Below, in pieces: positions 40,586-49,536 of a DNA stretch of 61,885 nt. The first letter of the stretch is position 1. Every line of letters starts with the position of its first letter. The notes beneath the pieces are model-generated. The model was not told where the DNA came from. It made no database searches and was given only the letters and a program-made list of their open reading frames with translations. This stretch comes from Lachnospiraceae bacterium (GTDB lineage: Bacteria > Bacillota > Clostridia > Lachnospirales > Lachnospiraceae), in the NCBI GenBank assembly GCA_900199595.1, contig FZRB01000025.1, positions 1 through 61,885 of the forward strand, read 5' to 3'. A program made the translations under genes and the position numbers.

Positions 40586-42697
40586 TTATTCCTCCTCATC
40601 TCCCCCGCCGGGAAGCACAACTTTCTTTGACTTATCAGTTTCCGGTTTATTATCTGTATTATTATCCAGTTTATCAGGCTGCTTATTATTTTGTAAAGAA
40701 TCAGGTTTTTGCATACCGGAAGCTTTTATTTCAGGCTCTGCCTTGCCTTTATCTTTTTTATACTTTTTATGTCTTCTGTTTCTCTTTTTCTTTTTGAAGA
40801 CATTTCCCTTATTATCTTCGTACTCCTGTTTATCCTCCGATTCGTCTTCTGACTGAATCGTTTCTTTCTGTTTGTTATCCTGTGTTGTATCAGCCTGCTC
40901 TTTATTCTGATTATCATCCTGATTATCTGTTTGAACTTCAGGATTATCTGTCTCAGTTTCTGCAGGACTATCTACACGTGGCTCAGACCGGCCTTCTAGC
41001 ACATCTTCCGGCTGATTCTCAATTAATTCTTCTGACTGATTCTCCAGCCTGGAATTCGCTTCTTTCTCTTCAGCCTCGAGCTTTTCGGTCTTCTGCTTTC
41101 TAACCTTATCAACCATTTCCTGATTGACTACATCGCTTTCTCTTTCTTTTTCAACATATACATTCTCACCCTGAGGCACTTCTTCAGGAGAAGCAACATT
41201 AAAAGCAGAGTCTATACCAAAAGGTCTCTCCTTCATGGCATCCTCGATTTTTGAGGTTTCTTTATCTTCAGCAGGCGGAACATTTACTCCTGCATTATTA
41301 TCCTGAGCTTCTTCAAGAAGAATCTCTCCGGTATCTTCATTTACCGCATAGCTTTTATTACGGTTAATGACTTTATTCTTCCCCGGGTATCCCGATTCTT
41401 TTTCAGCCTGCTCCTCCAGAGACGCTGTAAGCTTGGCATCTCTTACTGCTTTCTGATACAGATCCTCATCTTCATCTTCTTCATCTTCTTCATCTTCATC
41501 ATCATATAACTGATTCTGAAGAATACTTGTTCTGATAACAAGAATTATTACTACAATACACATGATGATAAAGAGAACTATCATCATCATTAAAAGTCTC
41601 TTAAGAGTCTCTCTGCTTATAAGCCCCTCTTCATCATTTGTATCCTTTTTCTCATCAGCTATCAAAGGGGTAGCATACTTAACCTCTTTTCCAGCTTTTT
41701 CCTGTGTATCTGCATTTTTATCTTTTTCGCCAGCTTTACCGGCATCCTGAGCTGTTGCAGTTTCAAGAAGACTCTTTATGGCATCATATCTGGTGAAACT
41801 ACCCTCATCAGTATCATAGTAATAGAAGCCTGCTTCACCTCTGACATTAATTGCGTAAACAAGATACATCCCTGTATCTGCGGCACCGGAATATGCAGTA
41901 AACTGGGTATTATCCAGAGTAAGACTGTTCTCCGTAAATCCTTCCGGAAGAGTTACATCATCAGGTTTATTGATTATGACATACTTAACACCTTCCAGAC
42001 TGTATTCAATAAAAGGAGAAAAACTCTGGGTATCTTCATCAAATACAAACCATTTCTGCTTTGCATCCACATTCTGAAGGCATACCACCTTTATATTCTG
42101 ATTAGGTGCCTGGTATGCAAACATTTCTCTGTCATTATAATGAACCGAACTAAGGGTATAACCTTCAGGCGGTTCAGGAAGGTGATATTCATTTACCAGT
42201 GTATAATGCTCTGTTCCGATCTTGATATCCTCAGGATCTTCTTCCTTCTCTTCCTTTTCTTCTTTTTCTTCTTCGGTTTTACCTACAGTCAGATTTGCTC
42301 CGGCATGAGCAACTGTGAGAAGATTTCCTTCTGCATCATAACAATCATCACCGGAAGTTGATATAGCTGCGCGTCCTTCGCCAACAGCCGTAAATGTATA
42401 GGATATTGTAGTTGCGCCAGTTCCTGATATGGCAATAGCGCCACTGTCTTCTGCTTCTGACTGATATTCAAGAATTCCGGTGGTATATAACAGACTGATT
42501 GAATAACTGGCTATATTATCACCATTGATAATCACCGTTGCAGTAACTGTATCTCCAACGGCTATCTCTCCATCAGGTGAAATGCCAATCACAACAGAAA
42601 CATCCTCGGCATAAACATCTTTTTCAGAGAAGGATAATCCGATTCCAAAAACAAATATAAATGCCACGATATAAAGCATTGTCTTTTTAAAACTCAT
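40586..42697 (-). CDS. cohesin-like single-pass membrane protein with long charged tail
   Basis: 703 residues from ATG 42697 (GAGGTGAGG ribosome site; the annotated ATG 24 bases earlier lacks one). A signal peptide (to about residue 30), an Ig/cohesin-like beta domain (residues 35-140, with [19 protein letters not shown]), a Glu/Lys linker, a second beta-rich segment (160-320), one TM at about 368-389 and a 300-residue acidic then Lys-rich cytoplasmic tail with poly-DE and [18 protein letters not shown]. This bitopic layout would link the cell surface to the cytoplasm. Its stop codon overlaps the glnS ribosome site. Confidence 0.75.
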   Translation of the reverse strand: MSFKKTMLYIVAFIFVFGIGLSFSEKDVYAEDVSVVIGISPDGEIAVGDTVTATVIINGDNIASYSISLLYTTGILEYQSEAEDSGAIAISGTGATTISYTFTAVGEGRAAISTSGDDCYDAEGNLLTVAHAGANLTVGKTEEEKEEKEEKEEDPEDIKIGTEHYTLVNEYHLPEPPEGYTLSSVHYNDREMFAYQAPNQNIKVVCLQNVDAKQKWFVFDEDTQSFSPFIEYSLEGVKYVIINKPDDVTLPEGFTENSLTLDNTQFTAYSGAADTGMYLVYAINVRGEAGFYYYDTDEGSFTRYDAIKSLLETATAQDAGKAGEKDKNADTQEKAGKEVKYATPLIADEKKDTNDEEGLISRETLKRLLMMMIVLFIIMCIVVIILVIRTSILQNQLYDDEDEEDEEDEDEDLYQKAVRDAKLTASLEEQAEKESGYPGKNKVINRNKSYAVNEDTGEILLEEAQDNNAGVNVPPAEDKETSKIEDAMKERPFGIDSAFNVASPEEVPQGENVYVEKERESDVVNQEMVDKVRKQKTEKLEAEEKEANSRLENQSEELIENQPEDVLEGRSEPRVDSPAETETDNPEVQTDNQDDNQNKEQADTTQDNKQKETIQSEDESEDKQEYEDNKGNVFKKKKRNRRHKKYKKDKGKAEPEIKASGMQKPDSLQNNKQPDKLDNNTDNKPETDKSKKVVLPGGGDEEE

Positions 42698-42747
42698 TAT
42701 AGCCTCACCTCTAAAACTCATTTATAAAGGATTCTTACACAATATGA

Positions 42748-42778
42748 AACCCCAACAATCAATTAAGATGTTGGGGTT
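42748..42778 (-). terminator. terminator of tRNA-Thr
   Basis: aaccccaaca/tgttggggtt stem directly after the tRNA 3' end, followed by a weak T-rich tract on the minus strand. Confidence 0.7.
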
Positions 42779-42782
42779 ATTA

Positions 42783-42855
42783 AGCTGCTAACGGGAGTCG
42801 AACCCGTGACCTCAACATTACCGATGTTGCGCTCTACCTACTGAGCTATAACAGC
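42783..42855 (-). tRNA. tRNA-Thr (GGT) with C33
   Basis: Cloverleaf with acceptor GCTGTTA/TAGCAGC, anticodon stem CAACA/TGTTG enclosing TCGGTAA, so the anticodon is GGT reading ACC/ACU. The residue before the anticodon (position 33) is C where nearly all tRNAs have U. Discriminator T; CCA not encoded. Confidence 0.92.
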
Positions 42856-42885
42856 ATATCTTTCTGTAACTTCACACAGTTTCAT

Positions 42886-42914
42886 ATCTTACTTTAAAGA
42901 AGGTATTATGTCAA
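42886..42914 (-). promoter_or_regulatory. promoter of tRNA-Thr
   Basis: TTGACA (42909-42914), 17-base spacer, TAAGAT (42886-42891) on the minus strand, 30 bases upstream of the tRNA. Confidence 0.7.
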
Positions 42915-42969
42915 GCTATTTCGGAAGAATAAATATCCTGCATGAAAAGCATATGCCGGTATATCTATG

Positions 42970-43566
42970 TCAGTTTCTTAATTTACTGTGCACCCTGTTA
43001 AGTGCATTATCTACAGATTTCTCGGTTCTTCCAAGCCTGTCAGCAATTTCCTTTCTGGAAAGTCCCTCCAGATAAAGCCTGATAACATTTTTCTCCATAG
43101 GACTGAGCTTCATATTCATTTCTTCATACATATTTGCAATTCTTTCATGACGAAGAATGATATTTTCAGGATTGCTCTCTCCTTCATCACTCATGAATTC
43201 CTTTTCGGCCGAAGATTCTTCATCATCAGTCTCGTTATAATATATAGAAATAGCGCTGTTAAGCGGCATGTGCTTCTGTCTGTTAGCTGCACTTATAGCC
43301 GCATGGATCCTGTTTCTCACACATACAGTTGCAAATGTATGAAACGAAGTATTCATATCACTTTTATAATCTCTGATGGCAGTAAAAAGACCGATCATGC
43401 CTTCCTGGGCAAGGTCTTCGGTTTCTGCACCAACAAGATATAAGAATCTTATTTCACTGACAACAAGCGGTTTATATTTTAAAAGCATATATTCCTGAGC
43501 ATCTACATCTCCTGATGATATGAGTTCGAGGAGAATAGAATCAGGCAGCCTATCATATTTTGTCAT
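42970..43566 (-). CDS. sigma-70 family RNA polymerase sigma factor (SigH/Spo0H-like)
   Basis: 198 residues from ATG 43566, whose ATGA overlaps the rlmB stop by 4 bases. Region 2 (YKPLVVSEIRFLYLVGAETEDLAQEGMIGLFTAIRDYKSDMNTSFHTFATVCVRNRI) and region 4 (LSPMEKNVIRLYLEGLSRKEIADRLGRTEKSVDNALNRVHSKL) are complete, joined by an acidic linker without region 3. The compact shape is that of SigH/Spo0H, which directs transition-phase and sporulation genes; whether this host sporulates cannot be told. It lies with rlmB-mrnC-cysS, as sigH does in Clostridia. Confidence 0.9.
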   Translation of the reverse strand: MTKYDRLPDSILLELISSGDVDAQEYMLLKYKPLVVSEIRFLYLVGAETEDLAQEGMIGLFTAIRDYKSDMNTSFHTFATVCVRNRIHAAISAANRQKHMPLNSAISIYYNETDDEESSAEKEFMSDEGESNPENIILRHERIANMYEEMNMKLSPMEKNVIRLYLEGLSRKEIADRLGRTEKSVDNALNRVHSKLRN

Positions 43567-44390
43567 TTTGCACACCTCTGTCTAACTATCTCGTAAGCAA
43601 GGATTCCTGCTGCAACAGATGCATTTAGCGAATTGATCTGCCCCTTCATAGGAATGGAAACTATATAATCACATTTTTCTTTAACGAGTCTGGATACACC
43701 TGAGCCTTCATTTCCTATTACCAGACCGATAGCTCCTGTGAGATTACATTTATACATTACCTCTCCATCCATATCAGCACATGCAAACCAGAGGCCTTTA
43801 AGCTTGAGCTCTTCTATGGTATTGGATATGTTGGTCACCTTTACCACCGGAGTAAAATTCACAGCACCGGCTGACGCTCTCACAACAGTAGCTGTAAGAC
43901 CTGTAGCTCTGTGTTTAGGTATGATAACACCATGTGCACCGCATATATTTGCAGTTCTTATTATAGCTCCAAGATTATGAGGATCCTCTATTTCATCAAG
44001 TATGATAATAAAAGGAGGCTCTCCTCTCTTCTTTGCCAGATCAAATATATCCTCAAGCTGGGCATATTCATAAGCAGTGGTCTGTGCAATTATTCCCTGA
44101 TGATGTCCTGTCTCAGACATCATATCAAGCTTCTGCTTTTTTACAAAAGATACAGAAGCTCCACTTCCTTTAAGTTTGGACAATATTCCTGATATTGCTC
44201 CATCCTTAATTCCATCCTGTATATAAACCTTATCTATGGTTCTTCCTGCTTTAATAGCCTCTATGACAGCGTTACGCCCTTCCAGACGATCGCTGGAGGG
44301 CTCTTTTTCTGAACTGTCAAGAGAAGCATGAACCTTGGCAGGTTCTGCCTTAATCTCTGTTAAATCACTTCCAAATATCTCATATGCCAT
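43563..44390 (-). CDS. rlmB: 23S rRNA (guanosine-2'-O)-methyltransferase RlmB
   Basis: SpoU/TrmH-type methyltransferase acting on G2251. N-terminal substrate-binding region with EGRNAVIEAIKAGRTIDKVYI (residues about 36-56), and SPOUT knot motifs LDEIEDPHNLGAIIRTANICGAHGVIIP, IGLVIGNEGSGVSRL and SIPMKGQINSLNASVAAGILAYE. 275 residues; 30 residues longer than minimal because of an acidic N-terminal leader. Placed after mrnC, a typical pair in Firmicutes. Confidence 0.94.
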   Translation of the reverse strand: MAYEIFGSDLTEIKAEPAKVHASLDSSEKEPSSDRLEGRNAVIEAIKAGRTIDKVYIQDGIKDGAISGILSKLKGSGASVSFVKKQKLDMMSETGHHQGIIAQTTAYEYAQLEDIFDLAKKRGEPPFIIILDEIEDPHNLGAIIRTANICGAHGVIIPKHRATGLTATVVRASAGAVNFTPVVKVTNISNTIEELKLKGLWFACADMDGEVMYKCNLTGAIGLVIGNEGSGVSRLVKEKCDYIVSIPMKGQINSLNASVAAGILAYEIVRQRCAK

Positions 44391-44407
44391 TTTTTTAATC
44401 CTATTAT

Positions 44408-44797
44408 TTATATTCTTTCATTAATGGATTCAGCCACAATCTCTTCCAGTCTCACATTCTGTCCTGACAGATACAGATATCCCAGAACAGCCTCAAAACC
44501 CGTGGCCTTAAGATAATTATCCAGACTTGCGTTCTTAGCCTTAGTATGGGGCGATGAGTTCCGACCGCGTCTGTATATATCCATTTCATCTTCAGTCAGC
44601 CTGTCCATAAATGCTTCAATAAACTCCGACTGAGCATTAGCAGAAACAATAGCTGTAACCTTCTTATGGTATTTCTCCGGCTGCATGTTTGATTCCAGCA
44701 CAAAATGTTTTTTTACCATCAGATCATATATGCTGTCACCTATATAAGCAAGAGCCAGAGGTGAATATTTTGATGATACTTCATGTGGTGTCATCAT
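44408..44797 (-). CDS. mrnC: Mini-ribonuclease III
   Basis: Dimeric RNase III-like enzyme without dsRNA-binding domain; it matures 23S rRNA ends. 129 residues with LAYIGDSIYDLMVKKHF (acidic metal ligands E/D of the RNase III signature; Asp22 and Asp26 region) and a late RRGRNSSPHTKAKNAS. The start is ATG 44797 or the ATG at 44794. Overlaps the region between cysS and rlmB with only 6-17-base gaps: one operon. Confidence 0.92.
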   Translation of the reverse strand: MMTPHEVSSKYSPLALAYIGDSIYDLMVKKHFVLESNMQPEKYHKKVTAIVSANAQSEFIEAFMDRLTEDEMDIYRRGRNSSPHTKAKNASLDNYLKATGFEAVLGYLYLSGQNVRLEEIVAESINERI

Positions 44798-44803
44798 GGG
44801 ACG

Positions 44804-46240
44804 TCACGCCTTCTTCCACTTTACGCCTTCTCTTGTGTCTTCAAGAATGATTCCTTCAGAGAGAAGCTGGTTTCTTATCTCATCTGCTTTCGCAAAATTC
44901 TTTTCTTTTTTAGCTGCAGATCTTTCAGCTATCAGAGCTTCTATTCTTTCTATCTCAGAAGCATCCATATCTTCAGAAGCTCTTTCAATATGAATTCCGA
45001 GAACCTTGTCAGAAAGCTCAAACAGTACATCATAAAGTCCCTTTGCATAATCAGATGAAGAATTCTCATCTGTGTTTGCATTAGTAAAACGTACAAGTTC
45101 AAATATAACTGAAATAGCATCAGCAGTATTTAAGTCATCATCCATAGCTTCATCGAATCTCTCGACAAACTTTGGAATATCATTATCAAGAATACTTTGC
45201 TCTGCTTCTGATACAGCCTTTCCATTTGCTTTATCAACTATACCCTTAAGCTTTTCAGCACCATTAAGAATTCTTTCAAGACCTTTAGCACTGTCTTCTA
45301 TCAGCTCCTTGGAAAAATTAAGCGGAGTTCTGTACTGTGCAGACAACATGAAGAATCTTACTATCTGAGGGTCATAGGAAGCACATATGTCTCTTACAGT
45401 AAAGAAATTACCAAGAGACTTGGACATCTTATCACCGTTTATACGAAGAAACGCATTATGCATCCAGTATCTGGAGAATTCTTTTCCACTGGCAGCCTCA
45501 CTCTGAGCTATCTCATTTTCATGATGTGGGAATATAAGATCTTCACCACCGGCATGTATATCAAGTGTATCGCCTATGTATTTCTTTGACATGCATGAGC
45601 ATTCAAGATGCCAGCCCGGTCTTCCCTCTCCCCATGGAGATTCCCAGAAAGGTTCACCTTCCTTCTTCGGCTTCCACAGAACAAAGTCAAGACTGTCTTC
45701 CTTTTCATCTTCTCCTGAAACCTTCAGCTGATGGGATTCAGCGCGGTGTCCGGATTCAAGATCATCTATGTTCTTATGGGAAAGCTTTCCATAAGGCTCA
45801 AAGCTTCTTACTCTGAAATATACCGTACCATTTTTTTCATAGGCATGACCATTATCTATAAGGGTCTGGACCATCTCGATCATCTCTGGGATTTCCTTGG
45901 TAGCCTGTGGATGAACTGTTGCAGGTCTTACATTCAGAGCCTCCATATCCTTCTTGCACTCGACTATATATTTCTCGGAAACCTCAGATGCAGGTATTCC
46001 TTCTTTGATGGAACGGTTAATGATCTTATCATCAACATCAGTAAAATTAGTTACATAATTCACATCATAGCCCTTATGTTCAAAATACCTTCTGAGAGTA
46101 TCAAAAACAATCATGGGGCGGGCATTTCCAATGTGAATAAAATCATATACTGTCGGACCACATACATAGATACCGACCTTTCCCGGAACAAGGGGCTTAA
46201 AATCCTCCTTCCGGCGTGTTAAAGTGTTATAAATCTTCAT
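44804..46240 (-). CDS. cysS: cysteinyl-tRNA synthetase
   Basis: Class I synthetase for cysteine. HIGH-like FIHIGNARP (residues 35-43) after YVCGPTVYD (zinc ligand Cys28), the second zinc ligands in WHLECSCMSKKY and FPHHENEIAQSEA, and KMSKSLGNFFTVRD (about 266-279). The helical anticodon domain ends in a short basic GVKWKKA. 478 residues; full length. AGAGGAA ribosome site. Supplies Cys-tRNA and may contribute to persulfide chemistry in some bacteria. Confidence 0.97.
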   Translation of the reverse strand: MKIYNTLTRRKEDFKPLVPGKVGIYVCGPTVYDFIHIGNARPMIVFDTLRRYFEHKGYDVNYVTNFTDVDDKIINRSIKEGIPASEVSEKYIVECKKDMEALNVRPATVHPQATKEIPEMIEMVQTLIDNGHAYEKNGTVYFRVRSFEPYGKLSHKNIDDLESGHRAESHQLKVSGEDEKEDSLDFVLWKPKKEGEPFWESPWGEGRPGWHLECSCMSKKYIGDTLDIHAGGEDLIFPHHENEIAQSEAASGKEFSRYWMHNAFLRINGDKMSKSLGNFFTVRDICASYDPQIVRFFMLSAQYRTPLNFSKELIEDSAKGLERILNGAEKLKGIVDKANGKAVSEAEQSILDNDIPKFVERFDEAMDDDLNTADAISVIFELVRFTNANTDENSSSDYAKGLYDVLFELSDKVLGIHIERASEDMDASEIERIEALIAERSAAKKEKNFAKADEIRNQLLSEGIILEDTREGVKWKKA

Positions 46241-46261
46241 AATTTTTCCTCTATATTATAT

Positions 46262-47551
46262 TTAATAATTTGAAACCTTAGGATACAAGAACAACTCGTA
46301 TGAATCAAATTCACCGTAATTATTCATTTCCTTGGACATTTCATCACCGGCCTTAAACTTATAATCTGAATCAAGGAAGTAAGCATAGTCATTTCCCACT
46401 ACCTTTCCATCCTTAAAGAAAAGTACACTTGCATCAACTGAATCAAGATCACGATCAGAGGTGTTCTTAACAGTAAGAACTATTTTCTCATCAACCTCAC
46501 TTACTTCATACTCGATATCATTTGAAGCCGGTATATACCACTGTGGTTCTTTTACAGTGATCTTATACTGAACCTTTGAAAATGGATCATCAGGATAGAA
46601 TATGAAAAGTGCCTTCTTTCCACCATCGATAGCATACTGAGAATATGAATCCGTACCGATAATCTTATCTGTATCATCATAGTAATTAACAGACACATCC
46701 ATATCTACAGCATAAGTTGTCGGATTCTCTACAACCATATAGTATATATTTAAATAATCATCAAATTTGGTGTAATCGGTAACAACAAGGCTGTTGGCGA
46801 TTTCATCACCATTGAAGCCGGGCTGTGAGTACTCAGTTGTAGCAGCATTAAATTCATCAAGCAGGTCATCTATCTTTTCTTCAGCTGTCTGAGCATCATC
46901 ACTGCTGAAATTATCATTTGTTTCATCTGTAAATGTGCTGTCATCAAATGAAAAATCTTCGGTAGTAGCCTCTGTTGTATCAAAGAGACTGCTGGTTGTT
47001 GACTCTGTAGTACTATTATTTAATTTCTCAATTATTTTGCTGCTGAATTTCGCACTGAATATCATAAGAATAATAGAACCAAGCAGCCATACTCCCGATA
47101 TTATTACACCGGCTATTGCACAGCCTTTCTTTCTACCATCCTTCTTTACAAGGGCAACTATTCCAAGAATCAGACCTATAAATGATGTACAGCCAAGAAT
47201 AGATAAAACCAGGGATGCAACTCCAAGGCCGGAATTCTTGTTTGAATCATCATTATATGAATAATTCTGCTGCTGAGAATATGACTGACCATAATTCTGA
47301 TACTGATTATTTCCCTGCTGGTACTGATAACCCTGTTGATACTGGTAATCATTCTGCTGATTCAGATTAGCAGTATTCTGGTAAGTCATTCCCGGAGTCG
47401 GACCGGAGCTTTGATTCGGCTGGCCTGACTGATAATATGAATCCTGAGTGTTCTGGCCATATGGATTCTGATTGGTCTGTCCATATGGATTCTGTCCATA
47501 AGGGTCCTGTCCGTAAGGATTCTGTCCGTTAGGGTTATTATAATCGCTCAT
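46262..47551 (-). CDS. DUF4190-type membrane protein with Asn/Tyr/Gln repeats and FxLYD-like domains
   Basis: 429 residues in four parts: an N-terminal cytoplasmic stretch of NPYGQ-type repeats (residues 6-100), a DUF4190-like hairpin of two TMs (LGVASLVLSILGCTSFIGL, about 108-127, and GCAIAGVIISGVWLLGSIIL, about 142-161), a Thr/Ser/Asp-rich linker with repeated TTE/TTS, and two C-terminal beta domains resembling FxLYD ('VENPTTYAVDMDVSVNYYDD', 'VKNTSDRDLDSVDASVLFF'). DUF4190 proteins are widespread membrane proteins of Gram-positives without an assigned task. ATG 47551 with AGAGAGGTAG. Confidence 0.75.
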   Translation of the reverse strand: MSDYNNPNGQNPYGQDPYGQNPYGQTNQNPYGQNTQDSYYQSGQPNQSSGPTPGMTYQNTANLNQQNDYQYQQGYQYQQGNNQYQNYGQSYSQQQNYSYNDDSNKNSGLGVASLVLSILGCTSFIGLILGIVALVKKDGRKKGCAIAGVIISGVWLLGSIILMIFSAKFSSKIIEKLNNSTTESTTSSLFDTTEATTEDFSFDDSTFTDETNDNFSSDDAQTAEEKIDDLLDEFNAATTEYSQPGFNGDEIANSLVVTDYTKFDDYLNIYYMVVENPTTYAVDMDVSVNYYDDTDKIIGTDSYSQYAIDGGKKALFIFYPDDPFSKVQYKITVKEPQWYIPASNDIEYEVSEVDEKIVLTVKNTSDRDLDSVDASVLFFKDGKVVGNDYAYFLDSDYKFKAGDEMSKEMNNYGEFDSYELFLYPKVSNY

Positions 47552-47593
47552 AATACTACCTCTCTTCCATCATAAAAAGCAACATAAGTATTA

Positions 47594-49276
47594 TCATTTA
47601 TTTTTATCATCAGTTCCTTCTGATTTATCGGATGTAACCATTTTTATAATAAACAATACAAGAACCATAATAACGAGTGTTATAGGCAGTGAAACTAATG
47701 CTATGCTGCCTTCTGCAAGATATCCGATAACACCGGCCATAAGATAACCAATAGCAGAAACTGCCGCAGCAGTAAGTGCATATGGAAGCTGCGTGGATAC
47801 ATGATTTACATGATCCGAATGAGCTCCTGCGGAAGCCATGATCGTAGTATCTGATATAGGTGAACAGTGGTCACCGCAAACAGCACCTGCAAGACATGCA
47901 GATATAGATATTACAAGCATCTCATAAGTATCCTTACTTGAGAATACATTACATACTATTGGAATAAGAATTGCAAATGTACCCCAGCTTGTTCCTGTTG
48001 AGAATGCAAGGAATAATGCAACGATAAAGATTATAGCCGGAAGGAACATCTGTATTCCACTTGCTGATGCAGCTACCATGTCATGAACATAGAACTTTGC
48101 ACCAAGGAGTCCTGTCATACCTGACAGTGTCCAGGCCATAGTAAGAATAAGAATCGGAGCAACCATAGCCTTGAAACCTTCAGGGATACACTCTGTGAAT
48201 TCCTTAAATGTAAGCACTCCTCTTACCATATAGAAGCAGAATGCAATAATAAGGGTTACAAGACTTCCGAATACAAGACCCATGGAAGCATCAGCATTTG
48301 CAAACGCATCTATAAAGGTTTCTCCATCGAAGAAGCCACCTGTATATACCATTCCAATGATACAACAGATAATAAGAACGATTACAGGGAATATTAGGTC
48401 TATAACCTTACCTGTAGGAGTCTTCATCTCTTCATCCGCATTTCCGTAAGGACGAGCAGCTGTTGTGAACAGATCACCGTTCTCTATCGCATTTCTCTCG
48501 TGCTTCTTCATCGGACCATATTCAAACTTCATAACGATCATTATAATCATCATGAGAAGTGTTGTAAGCGCATAGAAATTATAAGGGATTGTCTTTAAGA
48601 ACATAGCAAAACCATTTATACCTGAATCATCAGGAACAGATGATGTAACAGCGGCAGCCCAGCTGGAAACCGGAGCGATGATACAAACGGGCGCTGCAGT
48701 TGCATCTATCAGATAAGAAAGCTTTGCACGGGATATCTTCTGTCTGTCAGTAACAGGTCTCATAACAGAACCTACAGTAAGACAGTTGAAATAATCATCT
48801 ATAAATATAAGAACACCGAGGAGCACAGTCGCTATCTGTGTACCAACTCTTGACTTAATATGTTCTGCAGCCCATTCACCGAACGCAGCAGAACCACCAA
48901 CCTTATTCATAAGAGCAACCATAATACCAAGAATAACAAGGAATACAAGAATACCTACATTCCAGCTGTCAGCCAGCTTATAGATCATACCGCCATCCTC
49001 ATTAAATAGCATAGTATTAAGCATAAGCTCCATATTACCATTTGAATAAAGAAGAGCTCCTGACACTATACCAACGAACAGAGAAGAATAAACCTCTTTA
49101 GTGATAAGAGCAAGCACAATAGCTATAACCGGTGGAAGTAAAGAGAAAATCGTAGAATAAACAGCCGGTTCATACTCTTCAGGATTAACACTTCCAGGAT
49201 TGTTTACCGTGAATACGATAAGAACTGCCAGAATAGCAAGTGCAGATAATAAGAAAATAATACCTTTTTTCTTCAT
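47594..49276 (-). CDS. NhaC-family Na+/H+ antiporter
   Basis: 560 residues from ATG 49276 (GGAGG 8 bases upstream; 49291 lacks it). About twelve hydrophobic segments, with NhaC/ArcD-superfamily motifs ATVLLGVLIFIDDYFNCLTVGSVMRPVTDR, ISYLIDATAAPVCIIAPVSSW, STGTSWGTFAILIPIV and SACLAGAVCGDHCSPISDTTIMASAG. These hold paired Asp and the GDHCSPISDTT element of the family. Possibly Na+/malate-lactate exchange instead; the sequence does not decide. Confidence 0.93.
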   Translation of the reverse strand: MKKKGIIFLLSALAILAVLIVFTVNNPGSVNPEEYEPAVYSTIFSLLPPVIAIVLALITKEVYSSLFVGIVSGALLYSNGNMELMLNTMLFNEDGGMIYKLADSWNVGILVFLVILGIMVALMNKVGGSAAFGEWAAEHIKSRVGTQIATVLLGVLIFIDDYFNCLTVGSVMRPVTDRQKISRAKLSYLIDATAAPVCIIAPVSSWAAAVTSSVPDDSGINGFAMFLKTIPYNFYALTTLLMMIIMIVMKFEYGPMKKHERNAIENGDLFTTAARPYGNADEEMKTPTGKVIDLIFPVIVLIICCIIGMVYTGGFFDGETFIDAFANADASMGLVFGSLVTLIIAFCFYMVRGVLTFKEFTECIPEGFKAMVAPILILTMAWTLSGMTGLLGAKFYVHDMVAASASGIQMFLPAIIFIVALFLAFSTGTSWGTFAILIPIVCNVFSSKDTYEMLVISISACLAGAVCGDHCSPISDTTIMASAGAHSDHVNHVSTQLPYALTAAAVSAIGYLMAGVIGYLAEGSIALVSLPITLVIMVLVLFIIKMVTSDKSEGTDDKNK

Positions 49277-49355
49277 TATACCGTCCTCCATGTAAATTTC
49301 ATGGGTAATATTATAATGAAATTATGGTATAAAATCAATTATTTATAAAAAAAAC

Positions 49356-49384
49356 GTGACAAATCAAACAATTCGTTGTATAAC
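49356..49384 (+). promoter_or_regulatory. promoter of tRNA-Pro
   Basis: GTGACA (49356-49361), 17-base spacer, TATAAC (49379-49384), 18 bases before the tRNA. Plus-strand. Confidence 0.55.
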
Positions 49385-49402
49385 ATTAAAGATAGAAAAA
49401 AT

Positions 49403-49476
49403 CGGGATGTGGCTCAGTTTGGTAGAGCGCCACATTAGGGATGTGGAGGCCGCAGGTTCAAGTCCTGTCATTCCGA
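49403..49476 (+). tRNA. tRNA-Pro (AGG)
   Basis: Acceptor CGGGATG/CATTCCG, D arm GCTC/GAGC, anticodon stem CCACA/TGTGG enclosing TTAGGGA, so anticodon AGG (CCU codons), T arm GCAGGTTCAAGTCCTGT. Discriminator A; CCA not encoded. The only tRNA of the window on the plus strand; stands alone. Confidence 0.93.
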
Positions 49477-49492
49477 CTTCAGTTAACGCGTC

Positions 49493-49515
49493 ATCGAGTA
49501 GGTCTCCTACTCGAT
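49493..49515. terminator. hairpin between tRNA-Pro and cysteine synthase gene
   Basis: Perfect 10-bp stem atcgagtagg/cctactcgat with loop tct between two convergent genes. No convincing T-run on either side, so terminator function is tentative. Confidence 0.4.
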
Positions 49516-49536
49516 AAACCACTCGATTAACCTATA

